DNA from: Asanoa hainanensis
GTDB lineage: Bacteria; Actinomycetota; Actinomycetes; Mycobacteriales; Micromonosporaceae
Reading direction: 5' to 3'
Assembly (NCBI RefSeq): GCF_900188485.1
Contig: NZ_FZPH01000004.1
Span: 253,304-317,303, forward strand
Length of the DNA: 64,000 nucleotides
The position numbers and the translations under genes are program-made. Shown here piece after piece: positions 24,852 through 34,057 of the stretch (position 1 is its first letter; each line of letters opens with the position of its first letter). The notes beneath the pieces are model-generated. The model made no database searches and was not told where the DNA came from. It saw only the letters and a program-made list of their open reading frames with translations.

Positions 24852-25706
24852 GTGGCACGCAACGAGCTCGGTGACTTCCTCCGGAGCCGCCGGGAGGCGC
24901 TGCGGCCGTCCGACGTGGGCATCCCGTCGGGCGGCCGGCGCCGCACGCCCGGCCTGCGCCGGGAAGAGGTTGCCCTGCTGGCCAACCTGTCCGTCGACTA
25001 CTACGAGCGGCTGGAGCAGTCGCGGGCCGGCACGCCGTCGGAGGCGCTGCTCGGCGGCCTGGCCCGGGCGCTGCGGCTGTCGGTCGAGGAGCGGGACTAC
25101 CTCTATCGGCTGGCGGGATACGCGACGCCCGCCGCCGGTGCGGTCACCGGCTACGTCGACCCGGCGCTGCTGTTTCTGCTCGACGCCCTCGCCGAGGTGC
25201 CCGCGCAGGTCATCGACGACCTCACCACCGTGCTGGCGCAGAACGGCCTGAGCCGGGCGCTGCTCGGGCCGTGGACCGCCGGCGAGGCCCGGTCGAACAA
25301 CGTGACGTGGCGGTGGTTCACGGACCCGCCGTCCCGCGCGCTCAACGCCCTGGACGAGCACGAGACGATCGGCCGCGGCTACGTGGCCGACCTGCGGGCG
25401 GCCGCCGCCCGGCGGGGCCCGGACCCGGAGGCCGAGCGTCTGGTCGCCGACCTCCAGGCGGCGAGCCCCGAGTTCGCGGGCTACTGGAGCGAGATGCGGG
25501 TGGCGCCGTTGCACAGCACCCGCAAGCTGATCCTGCACCCCCAGGCCGGCCACCTCGACGTGCAGTGCGACTTCGTGCGCAGCGAGAGCACCGGGCAGCG
25601 GCTGGTCATCTTCCGGCCGCAGCCGGGCTCGCACACGGCCGACAGCTTCGAGTTCCTGCGGGCGCTGGGCGACCAGTCCTACGGGCAGCGCTACGTCGCC
25701 GACTGA
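24852..25706 (+). CDS. XRE-type HTH regulator with MmyB-like ligand-binding domain
   Basis: A 284-residue regulator. The N-terminal helix-turn-helix (RRRTPGLRREEVALLANLSVDYYERLEQSRAGTPS is spread over about residues 30-64) is followed by an MmyB-type domain (PF17765), recognisable from NNVTWRWFTDPPSR, VADLRAAAARRGPDPEAERLVADLQ and SPEFAGYWSEMRV. MmyB domains resemble PAS folds and may bind fatty acids. The partner is the aldo/keto reductase gene immediately upstream, which it probably regulates. The end overlaps the convergent sulfotransferase gene by 16 bp. Confidence 0.88.
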   Translation: MARNELGDFLRSRREALRPSDVGIPSGGRRRTPGLRREEVALLANLSVDYYERLEQSRAGTPSEALLGGLARALRLSVEERDYLYRLAGYATPAAGAVTGYVDPALLFLLDALAEVPAQVIDDLTTVLAQNGLSRALLGPWTAGEARSNNVTWRWFTDPPSRALNALDEHETIGRGYVADLRAAAARRGPDPEAERLVADLQAASPEFAGYWSEMRVAPLHSTRKLILHPQAGHLDVQCDFVRSESTGQRLVIFRPQPGSHTADSFEFLRALGDQSYGQRYVAD

Positions 25707-26344
25707 GCCAGACCGGCCTGCACGCGGAACTCGTCGGTGTCGTGCAGATGGGGGAAGGGCTCAGTCGGCACGGGTACCCCCAGCGCTTTCGCCAACGGCT
25801 CCCAGCCGTCGTGGCCGAGCCGCCACTCCACCAGCCGCGAGGCCGGGATCTCCTGCCGGATGGCCGCGATCCGATCCGCGTACATCCGCTCCATCCAGGC
25901 TCGGTCCTCGAACCGGTCCTGGAAGTCCTCCTGCCAGATCAGCGTCTCGATCACGTGCCGGAACGCCGGCGGCGGCACCAGGCCGTCCGGGCGCGGTCCG
26001 AGCGTGCCGGCCCGCGCGGCCTGCCGGACGGCCCAGACGGTGCGCTCGACGCTGCGGTAGAAGCCGTCGAAGTCGCGATAGTTGAGCAGGACCAGCGCGG
26101 ACGGGAAGGCGGCGCAGATCTCCCGCCAGCGGCTGCAGGCCGGCCAGTCCACGGTGGCCTGCCACCCGTCGAAGATCTCCCGCCAGTCGACCCGCGCGCC
26201 GTCGGCGACCCGCTTCCAGCGCTCGGCCTGGTCGCCGCTCCGCAGGTCCTGCATGTGCAGGCACGGCCCCGCGCCCAGCCGCTCGATGGCCGACCGCAGC
26301 GACAGTGTGCCGCTGCGCCCGAAACCCACTCCAATGATCCGCAT
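25691..26344 (-). CDS. Sulfotransferase family protein
   Basis: A 217-residue P-loop protein beginning MRIIGVGFGRSGTLSLRSAIERLG, where GFGRSGT is the 5'-phosphosulfate loop that binds PAPS in the Sulfotransfer_4 group (PF17784). The second PAPS-binding region appears as LVLLNYRDFDGFYRSVERTV. The TRP-like helix near the end (WRLGHDGWEPLAKALGVPVP) also fits. The acceptor substrate cannot be inferred. It lies 9 bp downstream of the siderophore-interacting reductase gene in the same direction, so it may be co-transcribed from the iron-regulated promoter. Confidence 0.8.
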   Translation of the reverse strand: MRIIGVGFGRSGTLSLRSAIERLGAGPCLHMQDLRSGDQAERWKRVADGARVDWREIFDGWQATVDWPACSRWREICAAFPSALVLLNYRDFDGFYRSVERTVWAVRQAARAGTLGPRPDGLVPPPAFRHVIETLIWQEDFQDRFEDRAWMERMYADRIAAIRQEIPASRLVEWRLGHDGWEPLAKALGVPVPTEPFPHLHDTDEFRVQAGLAQSAT

Positions 26345-26353
26345 GGATGGACT

Positions 26354-27058
26354 TTACGTCCGCCAGTACGCCAGCGAGTTGACCTGAGCCTTGTCGACGC
26401 CCAACGTGCGGCGCAGGTGCTTGGTGATCGCGCGGGTGCTGGCCGCCTCGGCGGCGACCCAGTAGAACGCCTCCGGCGCGGCGGACAACGCCGAGCAGAC
26501 GGTCGAGACCAGGTGCGCGCCCCCGTCCCGGCGCGGCAACCACACCACCTCGTGGCCCGAACGGGCGCGCAGCGGGAACTCCCGCTCCTCGTCGTGCGCG
26601 TACTCGAGCCAGACGGTCGCCGGGGCCGGAAGCGTGTCGAACAGGCTGTTCAGCGCCGGTGCCGACGCCGCGTCGCCGACCCCGTACCAGCGGGCCGGCA
26701 ACGGGTCCGGCACGACGAACGCGCTGCCCTGGACCGTCGCGTCGACCGTGTCACCCGGGGAGGCGGCCTGCGCCCACCGCGCGGCCGTGCCGTCGTGCAG
26801 CGCGAACTCCAGGCTGAACTCCCCCAATTCCGGCGAAGGGTCCACGAGCGTGAACGCGCGCTGGTGCGCCTTACCATCCCGGTCGAACCAGAGCCGCACC
26901 CACATCGTGGGATGCACGCCACATGCCGCCAATAGACCACCGTCGTTGAGACGTAGCCGCTGGTAGCGGGCGTTGATCGGCTCGTTCGCCAGCACTGTCA
27001 AGCGGAAGTCCTTTCCGCCGAACGCTTTGAGAACGACCGACTCCCAGTTCCGTTTCAC
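26354..27058 (-). CDS. Siderophore-interacting protein (flavin ferric-siderophore reductase)
   Basis: A 234-residue SIP-family reductase (ViuB/FscN-like). The N-terminal half is a flavin-binding barrel with RYQRLRL, then AFTLVDPSPELGEFSLEFALHDGTAARWAQAASPGD in the flavin-stacking region. The C-terminal half is a Rossmann-like NAD(P)H domain ending in FYWVAAEAASTRAITKHLRRTLG, with the AEA motif of the family. It releases iron from imported ferric siderophores by reduction. The GTG at 27058 has GGAGG upstream. The gene is divergent from the desferrioxamine operon, and an iron box lies between them. Confidence 0.92.
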   Translation of the reverse strand: MKRNWESVVLKAFGGKDFRLTVLANEPINARYQRLRLNDGGLLAACGVHPTMWVRLWFDRDGKAHQRAFTLVDPSPELGEFSLEFALHDGTAARWAQAASPGDTVDATVQGSAFVVPDPLPARWYGVGDAASAPALNSLFDTLPAPATVWLEYAHDEEREFPLRARSGHEVVWLPRRDGGAHLVSTVCSALSAAPEAFYWVAAEAASTRAITKHLRRTLGVDKAQVNSLAYWRT

Positions 27059-27086
27059 GCTTCCTCCAGGTAACGTCTTGCTCGAG

Positions 27087-27105
27087 TTAGGCAAGGCTAA
27101 CCTAA
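27087..27105. promoter_or_regulatory. Iron box (DmdR/IdeR-type operator)
   Basis: TTAGGCAAGGCTAACCTAA matches 17 of 19 positions of the actinobacterial iron-box consensus TTAGGTTAGGCTAACCTAA. It sits in the 56-bp gap between the divergent SIP gene and desA, so one box can control both under Fe2+ repression. Confidence 0.92.
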
Positions 27106-27114
27106 AGGGAGGTC

Positions 27115-28569
27115 GTGTTGGAGGGGTCATCTCCACACCTGTTCGGTCGGTCCACTGTGTCGGCGTTCCAGCAGGACGTCGCGCGGGCCGCGGCCGCCGT
27201 GGCGGACCGGGTACGCACCGTGCGCCGCCCCTACTCGGGCGCGAGCCTGACCGACCTGCAGGGGATGGTCGACGCCGTCGACCTCGACCGGCCGCTCGGC
27301 GACACCGACGCCGCCCTCGACGAGGTCGCCAAGCTCTACCTCGACAACGCGATCTGGTTCCACGAGCCCGGCTACGTCGCCCACCTCAACTGCCCGGTCG
27401 CCCTGCCCGCGCTCAGCGCCGAAGTGCTGCTGGCGGCGGTCAACTCGTCCGTCGACACCTACGACCAGAGCACGACCGGCACGCTGATCGAGCGCCGCCT
27501 GGTCGACTGGGCCGCCGGCCGGATCGGCTTCGGCCCGGACGCCGACGGGGTGTTCACCAGCGGCGGCACGCAGTCCAACCTGCACGGGTTGCTGCTCGCC
27601 CGCGAGGCCAGCCCGGCGACCGACCTGTCCCGGATGCGCATCCTGGCCACCGCCGAGACCCACTTCAGCGTCACCCAGGCGGCGATCCTGCTCGGTCTCG
27701 GCCGGGCGGCCGTCGTCGCCGTCGCCACCGACGCCGGCGGGCGGATGGACCCGGCCGCGCTGGCCCGCACCCTGGACGACCTGGCCGCGTACGGGCTCGT
27801 GCCGATCGCCGTGGTCGCCACCGCCGGCACCACCGATCTCGGCTGCGTCGACCCGATCGCCGAGATCGCCGAGAGCTGCGCCCGCCGGGGCGTCTGGCTG
27901 CACGTCGACGCCGCGTACGGCTGCGGTCTGCTGGTCTCGACCCGCCGCCGGCACCTGCTCGACGGCATCGAACGGGCCGACTCCGTCACCGTCGACTTCC
28001 ACAAGAGCTTCTTCCAGCCGATCAGCTCCAGCGCGATCATCGTGCGCCACGCCAACGCGATGCGCCGGATGGCCCACCACGCCGACTACCTGAACCCGCG
28101 CACGGCGACCGTGCCCAACCAGGTCGACAAGAGCCTGCAGACGACCCGCCGGTTCGACGCGCTCAAGCTCTGGATGACCCTGCGCACGGTCGGCGCCGAG
28201 CAGCTCGGCTCGATGTTCGACCGGGTCGTCGACCTGGCCGAGGACGCGCACCGGCTGCTGACCGAGGATCCCGACTTCGAGGTCGCCGCGGAGCCGACGC
28301 TGAGCACGGTGCTGTTCCGCTACCGGCCGGCCTGGCTCGACGACGACGCCTGCGACGAGCTCACCCCGCGGCTGCGGGCGCGGCTGTTCGCGAGCGGCGA
28401 GGCGATCGTGGCCGGCACCACCCGCGACGGCCGCCACTGGCTCAAGTTCACGCTGCTCAACCCGATGACCACGACCGAGCACCTGCGGGCGGTGCTCGAC
28501 CTGGTGCGCGAGACCGGCTGGGCGCTGCTCGCCGAGGACGACACCCGGCTCGCGACGGCGGTGGTCTGA
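27115..28569 (+). CDS. desA: Lysine decarboxylase, DesA (desferrioxamine biosynthesis)
   Basis: A 484-residue PLP enzyme that makes cadaverine from lysine, the first step to desferrioxamines. The family blocks AHLNCPVALPALSAEVLLAAV, NSSVDTYDQSTTGTLIERRL and VFTSGGTQSNLHGLLLARE are all DesA/RhbB-like. The PLP lysine is Lys297 in VDFHKSFFQP, and HVDAAYGCGLL carries the cofactor aspartate. The start could be the GTG at 27115 or the TTG at 27118; the GGGAGG site is better spaced for the latter. It lies directly behind the iron box and opens the operon. Confidence 0.93.
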   Translation: MLEGSSPHLFGRSTVSAFQQDVARAAAAVADRVRTVRRPYSGASLTDLQGMVDAVDLDRPLGDTDAALDEVAKLYLDNAIWFHEPGYVAHLNCPVALPALSAEVLLAAVNSSVDTYDQSTTGTLIERRLVDWAAGRIGFGPDADGVFTSGGTQSNLHGLLLAREASPATDLSRMRILATAETHFSVTQAAILLGLGRAAVVAVATDAGGRMDPAALARTLDDLAAYGLVPIAVVATAGTTDLGCVDPIAEIAESCARRGVWLHVDAAYGCGLLVSTRRRHLLDGIERADSVTVDFHKSFFQPISSSAIIVRHANAMRRMAHHADYLNPRTATVPNQVDKSLQTTRRFDALKLWMTLRTVGAEQLGSMFDRVVDLAEDAHRLLTEDPDFEVAAEPTLSTVLFRYRPAWLDDDACDELTPRLRARLFASGEAIVAGTTRDGRHWLKFTLLNPMTTTEHLRAVLDLVRETGWALLAEDDTRLATAVV

Positions 28570-29852
28570 TGCGGATCCACGACTTCGCCGCCGTCGGCGT
28601 CGGCCCGTTCAACCTGGGCCTGGCCGCGCTGACCGCCGATCTCTCTGATGTGGACGGTGTCTTCTTCGAGCAGCGCGCCGGTTTCGACTGGCATCCGGGC
28701 CTGATGATCCCGGGCGCGACGATCCAGGTGCCGTTCGTGGCCGACCTGGTCACGCTGGCCGACCCGACCTCGCGCTTCTCGTTCCTCAACTACCTCAAGC
28801 GGACGGGGCGGCTCTACCGCTTCTACATCCGGGAGAGCTTCTACCCGTTGCGCGCGGAGTACAACGACTACTGCCGGTGGGCGGCCGCGCAGCTCCCCAT
28901 CCGTTTCGGCAGCCGGGTGGAGCGCATCGACCACGACGGCAGCGTGTACGCCCTGCGGGTCCTCTCCGCCGGCGCGGTCGAGACGGTGCTGGCCCGCAAG
29001 CTCGTGCTGGGCATCGGCACCGCGCCACACGTCCCGCCCGCCCTGCGCGACCTGCCGGTCGTGCACAGCGCCGACTACCTGCCCGCCAAGCGCCGGCTGC
29101 AGCAGCTCGACTCGATCACGATCGTCGGGAGTGGACAGAGCGCCGCCGAGATCTACCTGGACCTGCTACCGGAGGCCAAGGAGCGGGGTTACCACCTGAC
29201 CTGGCTCACCCGCTCGCCGCGGTTCTTCCCCATGGAATACACCAAGCTGACGCTGGAGCTGACGTCGCCCGAGTACATCCGCTACCACCACGCGCTGCCC
29301 GCCGCGACCCGCGACCGGCTCGCCCGCGAACAGCGCAACCTCTACAAGGGGATCAGCGGCGACCTGGTCGACACCATCTTCGACACGCTGTACGAGCTGG
29401 GCCTGCGCAGCCCGGTGCCGACGACGCTGCGCAGCGGTGTCGAGGTCACCGCGGCCCGCTACGACGGCGACCGCTACACCCTCGACCTGCACCACGTCGA
29501 GCAGGACCGCTCGTTCACCGCCGAAACGCAGGGTCTGGTGCTCGCCACCGGCTACGCGCCCCGGGTGCCGGGCTTCCTGGAGCCCGTGCGCGACCGGATC
29601 CGCTGGGACGAGCGCGGCCGCTACGACGTCTCCCTCGACTATGCGGTCGACCGCACCGGAAACGAGATCTTCGTGCAGAACGCCGAGGAGCACACGCACA
29701 GCCTGACCGCGCCCGACCTCGGCATGGGCGCCTACCGCAACTCGGTCATCATCCGTGCCCTCACCGGGCGCGAGGTCTACCCGATCGAGGAGCGCATCGC
29801 GTTCCAGGAGTTCGGCGCGCCGGCACCGGCGCTCGCGGAGGTGGCACCGTGA
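28569..29852 (+). CDS. desB: Cadaverine/lysine N-monooxygenase, DesB
   Basis: A 427-residue flavin-dependent N-hydroxylase of the lucD/SidA type that produces N-hydroxycadaverine. It shows the FAD motif AVGVGPFNLGLAAL with the family's Pro in place of a glycine, the FDWHPGLMIPGATIQVPFVADLV block, the NADPH loop ITIVGSGQSAAEIYLDLL and the C-terminal LATGYAPRVPGFL motif. The ATG shares one base with the desA stop (TGATG), and its own stop overlaps the next start (GTGA). Confidence 0.94.
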   Translation: MRIHDFAAVGVGPFNLGLAALTADLSDVDGVFFEQRAGFDWHPGLMIPGATIQVPFVADLVTLADPTSRFSFLNYLKRTGRLYRFYIRESFYPLRAEYNDYCRWAAAQLPIRFGSRVERIDHDGSVYALRVLSAGAVETVLARKLVLGIGTAPHVPPALRDLPVVHSADYLPAKRRLQQLDSITIVGSGQSAAEIYLDLLPEAKERGYHLTWLTRSPRFFPMEYTKLTLELTSPEYIRYHHALPAATRDRLAREQRNLYKGISGDLVDTIFDTLYELGLRSPVPTTLRSGVEVTAARYDGDRYTLDLHHVEQDRSFTAETQGLVLATGYAPRVPGFLEPVRDRIRWDERGRYDVSLDYAVDRTGNEIFVQNAEEHTHSLTAPDLGMGAYRNSVIIRALTGREVYPIEERIAFQEFGAPAPALAEVAP

Positions 29853-32077
29853 CGTTCACTCTCGAACCGCTCGACCTCGACGCGCACGCGGACCTGCTGC
29901 ACGCCTGGGTCACCCACCCGAGGTCGGTCTACTGGGGAATGCAGGGCGCCTCGGTGGAGACCGTGCACAAGGCGTACGCCGAGATCGCCGCCGACCCGCA
30001 CCACCACGCCTGGCTCGGCCGCCTCGACGGCGAGCCCCTCTTCCTGGCCGAGACGTACGACCCGGCGCACAGCGAGCTCGCCGCGCACTACGCGGTCGCC
30101 GCGGGCGACGTCGGGATGCACGTGCTGGTCGCCCCGCCGGACGGGACCGTCCGCCACGGGCTCACGTCGGGCGTGATGCGGGCCGTCATGGAGTTCGTCT
30201 TCGCCGACCCGCACGCCCACCGGGTCGTGGTCGAGCCCGACGAGCGGAACGACGCCATCGCCCGCAAGAACGCCGAGGTCGGTTTCGTGGTCCAGCGCCG
30301 CGTCCAGCTCGCCGACAAGGTGGCCAACCTCAGCTTCTGCACGCGCGACGCGTACACGCTGACCGCGCCGGAACCGCCCGCGCACCTGACACCGGAGACG
30401 ATGGCCGTCGCCCACCGGCGGCTGATCGCCAAGGCGATCGCCGAGTTCAGCCACGAGCGGATCCTCACGCCCGAGCCCGACGGCGACGGGTGGGTCCTGG
30501 GCGAGCATCGCTTCCGCGCCCGGCGCTACCCGCTGGAGCACTGGGTGGTCGACCCGGACTCGATCGAGGGACCGCTGGACGCGATGGCGTTCGTCGCCGG
30601 GCTGGCCGGCACCCTCGGCATCCCGGACCGGCTGGTCGGCACGTACCTGGAGGAGATCGCCGCGACCCTGGCCGGCGCGGCCTGGAAGCACCACCACGAG
30701 CGGCACGACGCCGCCGCGCTGGTGCACGCTGACTTCCAGTCGATCGAGACCGCGATGACCGAGGGGCACCCCGGCTTCGTCGCCAACAACGGGCGGATCG
30801 GGTTCGGACTCGCCGACCACGAGGCGTACGCCCCCGAGGCGGGCCAACCGGTCCGGCTGGTCTGGCTGGCGGTGCTGCGGTCCGAGAGCGCGTTCACCGC
30901 CGGCGCCGGGGTGACCGAGGACGAGCTCTACGCGGACGAGCTCGGCTCGGAGACGCTGGACCGGTTCGCCGCTCGGCTGCGCGCGCTCGGCCTGGACCCC
31001 GCCGACTACCGCTACCTGCCGGCCCATCCCTGGCAGTGGGAGCACAAGCACGCCGTGACGTTCGCGCCCGACGTGGCGCGCCGCGCGATCGTGCCGTTGG
31101 GCGCCGGGCCGGACCGCTACCGAACACAGCAGTCGATCCGGACCTTCTTCAACACCGACCGGCCCGACCGGCACTACGTGAAGACCGCGCTGGCCATCCA
31201 GAACATGGGCTTCCTGCGCGGCCTCTCCCCCGGCTACATGCGCGCGACCCCGCCGATCAACGACTGGGTGGCCGGCGTCGTCGAGGCCGACGAGACCCTG
31301 CGGGAGTGCGGTTTCAGCGTGCTGCGCGAGCTGGCGTCGGTGGGTTACACCGGGGACGCGTACCACCGCAGCGGTTTCCCCTCGGTGCACCAGCGGATGC
31401 TCGCCGCGCTCTGGCGGGAGAGCCCGGTGCCGCGGGTGGCGGCCGGCGAGCGCCTGGCCACGATGGCCAGCCTGCTGCACCGCGACCGGGCCGGCCGTTC
31501 CCTGGTCGCCGAGCTGGTCGCGGCCTCGGGGCTGCCGGCCGAGAGCTGGGTCAGGACCTACCTGCGCGCGTACGTGCGCCCGGTGGTGCACTGCATCCTC
31601 CGGCACGACCTGGCGTTCATGCCGCACGGCGAGAACCTGATCCTCGTGCTCGACGGGCACGTGCCGACCCGGGTGTTCATGAAGGACATCGGCGAGGAGG
31701 TCGCGGTGATGAGCGTCGACCGGCCGCTGCCGCCGGAGATCGAGCGGATCCGGATCGACGTGTCCGACGACGTCAAGGCGCTGGCGCTGCACACCGACGT
31801 GTTCGACGGTTTCCTGCGGCACCTCGCGGGCATCCTCGACGGCGACGGGGTGCTGCCCTGGGACCGGTTCTGGGCGCTGGTCGCCGACTGCGTCGAGGAG
31901 CACGCCGCCGACCACCCGGACCTACGTGGGCGGCTGGCGCTGGCGCGGCCGGAGTTCGACCACTCGTGCCTCAACCGGCTGCAGTTGCGCAACACGCTCC
32001 AGATGGTCGACCTCACCGACCAGGCCGGGTCGCTGATCTACGCCGGCTCGCTGGCCAACCCGATCGCCGCCCGGTGA
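29849..32077 (+). CDS. desD: DesC-DesD fusion: GNAT acyltransferase joined to an NIS synthetase
   Basis: A 742-residue fusion. Residues 1 to about 168 are a RhbD/IucB-type GNAT acyltransferase (PF13523: HAWLGRLDGEPLFLAE, HVLVAPPDGTVRHGL, RVVVEPDERNDAIARKNAEVGF), equivalent to DesC, which acylates N-hydroxycadaverine. From about 178 to the end it is an IucA/IucC-type NRPS-independent siderophore synthetase equivalent to DesD. That part contains HPGFVANNGRIGF, YLPAHPWQWEHK, QQSIRTFFNTD, HGENLILVLDGHVPTRVFMKDIGEE and LRNTLQMVD. DesD oligomerises and cyclises the hydroxamates with ATP. In Streptomyces the two are separate genes; here one frame runs through both without a gap. GTG start. Confidence 0.93.
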   Translation: MTFTLEPLDLDAHADLLHAWVTHPRSVYWGMQGASVETVHKAYAEIAADPHHHAWLGRLDGEPLFLAETYDPAHSELAAHYAVAAGDVGMHVLVAPPDGTVRHGLTSGVMRAVMEFVFADPHAHRVVVEPDERNDAIARKNAEVGFVVQRRVQLADKVANLSFCTRDAYTLTAPEPPAHLTPETMAVAHRRLIAKAIAEFSHERILTPEPDGDGWVLGEHRFRARRYPLEHWVVDPDSIEGPLDAMAFVAGLAGTLGIPDRLVGTYLEEIAATLAGAAWKHHHERHDAAALVHADFQSIETAMTEGHPGFVANNGRIGFGLADHEAYAPEAGQPVRLVWLAVLRSESAFTAGAGVTEDELYADELGSETLDRFAARLRALGLDPADYRYLPAHPWQWEHKHAVTFAPDVARRAIVPLGAGPDRYRTQQSIRTFFNTDRPDRHYVKTALAIQNMGFLRGLSPGYMRATPPINDWVAGVVEADETLRECGFSVLRELASVGYTGDAYHRSGFPSVHQRMLAALWRESPVPRVAAGERLATMASLLHRDRAGRSLVAELVAASGLPAESWVRTYLRAYVRPVVHCILRHDLAFMPHGENLILVLDGHVPTRVFMKDIGEEVAVMSVDRPLPPEIERIRIDVSDDVKALALHTDVFDGFLRHLAGILDGDGVLPWDRFWALVADCVEEHAADHPDLRGRLALARPEFDHSCLNRLQLRNTLQMVDLTDQAGSLIYAGSLANPIAAR

Positions 32078-34005
32078 AGGTCCGCCGCGACGACTGGGGC
32101 ATCCCGCACCTCTGGGCCGACGACGCCGACCAGCTCGCGTTCCTCCAGGGCCGGGTCACCGCGACCGACCGGGCCTGGCAGATCGAGGTGGAACGGCTGC
32201 GCTCGGAGGGCCGGCTGGCCGCCGTGCTCGGCCCGGCGGAGCTGCCCTGGGACCGGTTCGCGCGCCGGGTCCGGCTGGACGACACCGCACGACGGTGCTT
32301 CGCCCGGCTGGCCCCGGCGACCCGCCGGTGGGTGGCGGCCTACGTGGACGGCGTCAACGCAGCGCTGCGATCCGTGGACGCCCCGGAGTTCGCCGCCACC
32401 GGTCACCGGCCGGACCGCTGGCGGCCGTGGACGCCGCTGGGCGTCTTCCTCGTGCAGCACGCGCTGTTCGGCACGTTCCCGCACAAGCTGTGGCGGGCCG
32501 ACCTCGCGGCGGCCCTCGGCGATACCGAGCTGTTCGCCACGGCCGGCTCGGGCAGCAACGCCTGGGCGGTGGCCGGGCCGCCCGCGGTGCTCGCCGGCGA
32601 CCCGCACCGGCTGCTCGAGCTGCCCGGCGTCTACCAGCAGGTCGGGCTGGCCTGCCCCGAGTTCGACGTGATCGGGCTGGCCTTCCCGGGCGTGCCCGGC
32701 GTGCCGCACTTCGGGCATGCCGGCGGGGTCGCCTGGGGCATCACCAACGCGATGGCCGACTACCAGGATCTCTACCGCGAGGATCTGCGCCGCGATGGCG
32801 GCACGGTGTCGGCGCGGGGCCCGGCCGGCTGGGAGCCGGTGGCCGTCCACGTCGAGCACATCGCGGTCCGGGACGGCGCGACCGAGCCCGTCGAGGTGGT
32901 CGAGACCGCGCGCGGGCCGGTGGTCGACGTCGACCGGCGCACCGGCGAGGCGCTCAGCCTGCGCACGCCGAGCCGGGTCGAGGCCGCGCTCGGCTTCGAC
33001 GCGCTGCTGCCGCTGCTGCGGGCGCGGTCCACGGGCGACGTGGTCGACGCGCTGCGGTGCTGGGTCGAGCCGGTCAACAGTGTGCTGGTCGCCGATACCA
33101 CCGGCGACGTCTGCGAGCTCGTCGCCGGGCTGGTCCCGGTGCGCGACGAGCGCTGCCGGCGGGAGCCGGTGCCGGCCTGGGAGTCTCGGTACGCGTGGCA
33201 GGGCTACGCGCGGATGCCTTCGGAGCCGGTGGCCGGCGTCGCCGTGCACGCCAACGACCGGCGGCCGGCGGTCGCACCGCTCGGTGTCGACTTCGCGCCG
33301 CCGCACCGGGCCCGGCGGATCCGCGAGCTGGTCTCCACGGGCACTCCGGCCGGGTCGATCCACACCGACACCCAGGTGCCGGTGTCGCGGGACCTGCTGG
33401 CCGCGGCCGAGGTCACCGGTCCCGCGGCGGACCTGCGCGACCGGTTGCTGTCCTGGGACGGGCGGATGGCGGCGTCCAGTGTGGCCGCCGGCAGCTATGC
33501 CCGGTGGCGCTCCGCGCTGGTCCGGCGGCTGCACGACCATCCGGCGCTGGCGGCGCTGCGCGGGCCGTCCGCGTACGACGAGCTGTTCGCGCCGTGGACC
33601 GACCCGCTGGGCCGGATCGGCATCGCGCTGGAGAGCGTGGTCGCCGGGCTCGGCCCGGCCGTGTGCGGTCCGCTGGCGGCGGCCGCGCTCGAGGACACCG
33701 CCGCCGAACCGGCGCGGGCGTGGGGCGCCACGCACGTGCTGGCACCGATCCAGGCGGTGCCGGACGGCGCGCCGACGGTCGGCCTCGACGGCGACACCGA
33801 CTGCGTGCTGGCCACCTCCAGCGTGCCAGGGGTGTCCGACGCGTGCTGGCGCGGGCCGGTCGCCCGCTGGGTCTGGGACCTGGGCGACCGGTCCGCCAGC
33901 CGGTGGATCGTGCCGTTCGGCGCGAGCGGCCGACCGGGTGATCCGCATTACGCCGACCAGCTCCCGCTGTGGGCCGCCGGCGAGCTCGTCCCGGTCGCGG
34001 GCTGA
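32074..34005 (+). CDS. Penicillin-acylase-family N-terminal nucleophile hydrolase
   Basis: A 643-residue member of PF01804. It opens VKVRRDDWGIPHLWADDADQLAFLQG, the usual start of the alpha part, and the predicted self-processing site and nucleophile Ser161 stand in GSGSNAWAVAG (the SNxW motif of penicillin acylases). A later NDRRP and HTDTQVPVSRDLLAAAE also fit. Family members hydrolyse amides such as beta-lactam side chains or acyl-homoserine lactones. There is no signal peptide, unlike the exported members, so it should act in the cytoplasm. The GTG start lies inside the desCD stop, tying it to siderophore production or turnover. Confidence 0.88.
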   Translation: MKVRRDDWGIPHLWADDADQLAFLQGRVTATDRAWQIEVERLRSEGRLAAVLGPAELPWDRFARRVRLDDTARRCFARLAPATRRWVAAYVDGVNAALRSVDAPEFAATGHRPDRWRPWTPLGVFLVQHALFGTFPHKLWRADLAAALGDTELFATAGSGSNAWAVAGPPAVLAGDPHRLLELPGVYQQVGLACPEFDVIGLAFPGVPGVPHFGHAGGVAWGITNAMADYQDLYREDLRRDGGTVSARGPAGWEPVAVHVEHIAVRDGATEPVEVVETARGPVVDVDRRTGEALSLRTPSRVEAALGFDALLPLLRARSTGDVVDALRCWVEPVNSVLVADTTGDVCELVAGLVPVRDERCRREPVPAWESRYAWQGYARMPSEPVAGVAVHANDRRPAVAPLGVDFAPPHRARRIRELVSTGTPAGSIHTDTQVPVSRDLLAAAEVTGPAADLRDRLLSWDGRMAASSVAAGSYARWRSALVRRLHDHPALAALRGPSAYDELFAPWTDPLGRIGIALESVVAGLGPAVCGPLAAAALEDTAAEPARAWGATHVLAPIQAVPDGAPTVGLDGDTDCVLATSSVPGVSDACWRGPVARWVWDLGDRSASRWIVPFGASGRPGDPHYADQLPLWAAGELVPVAG

Positions 34006-34057
34006 CGGGCGCGATGGACATGAGATAAATTCGATGTCCCGGCTCGGAGGTCGTGCG

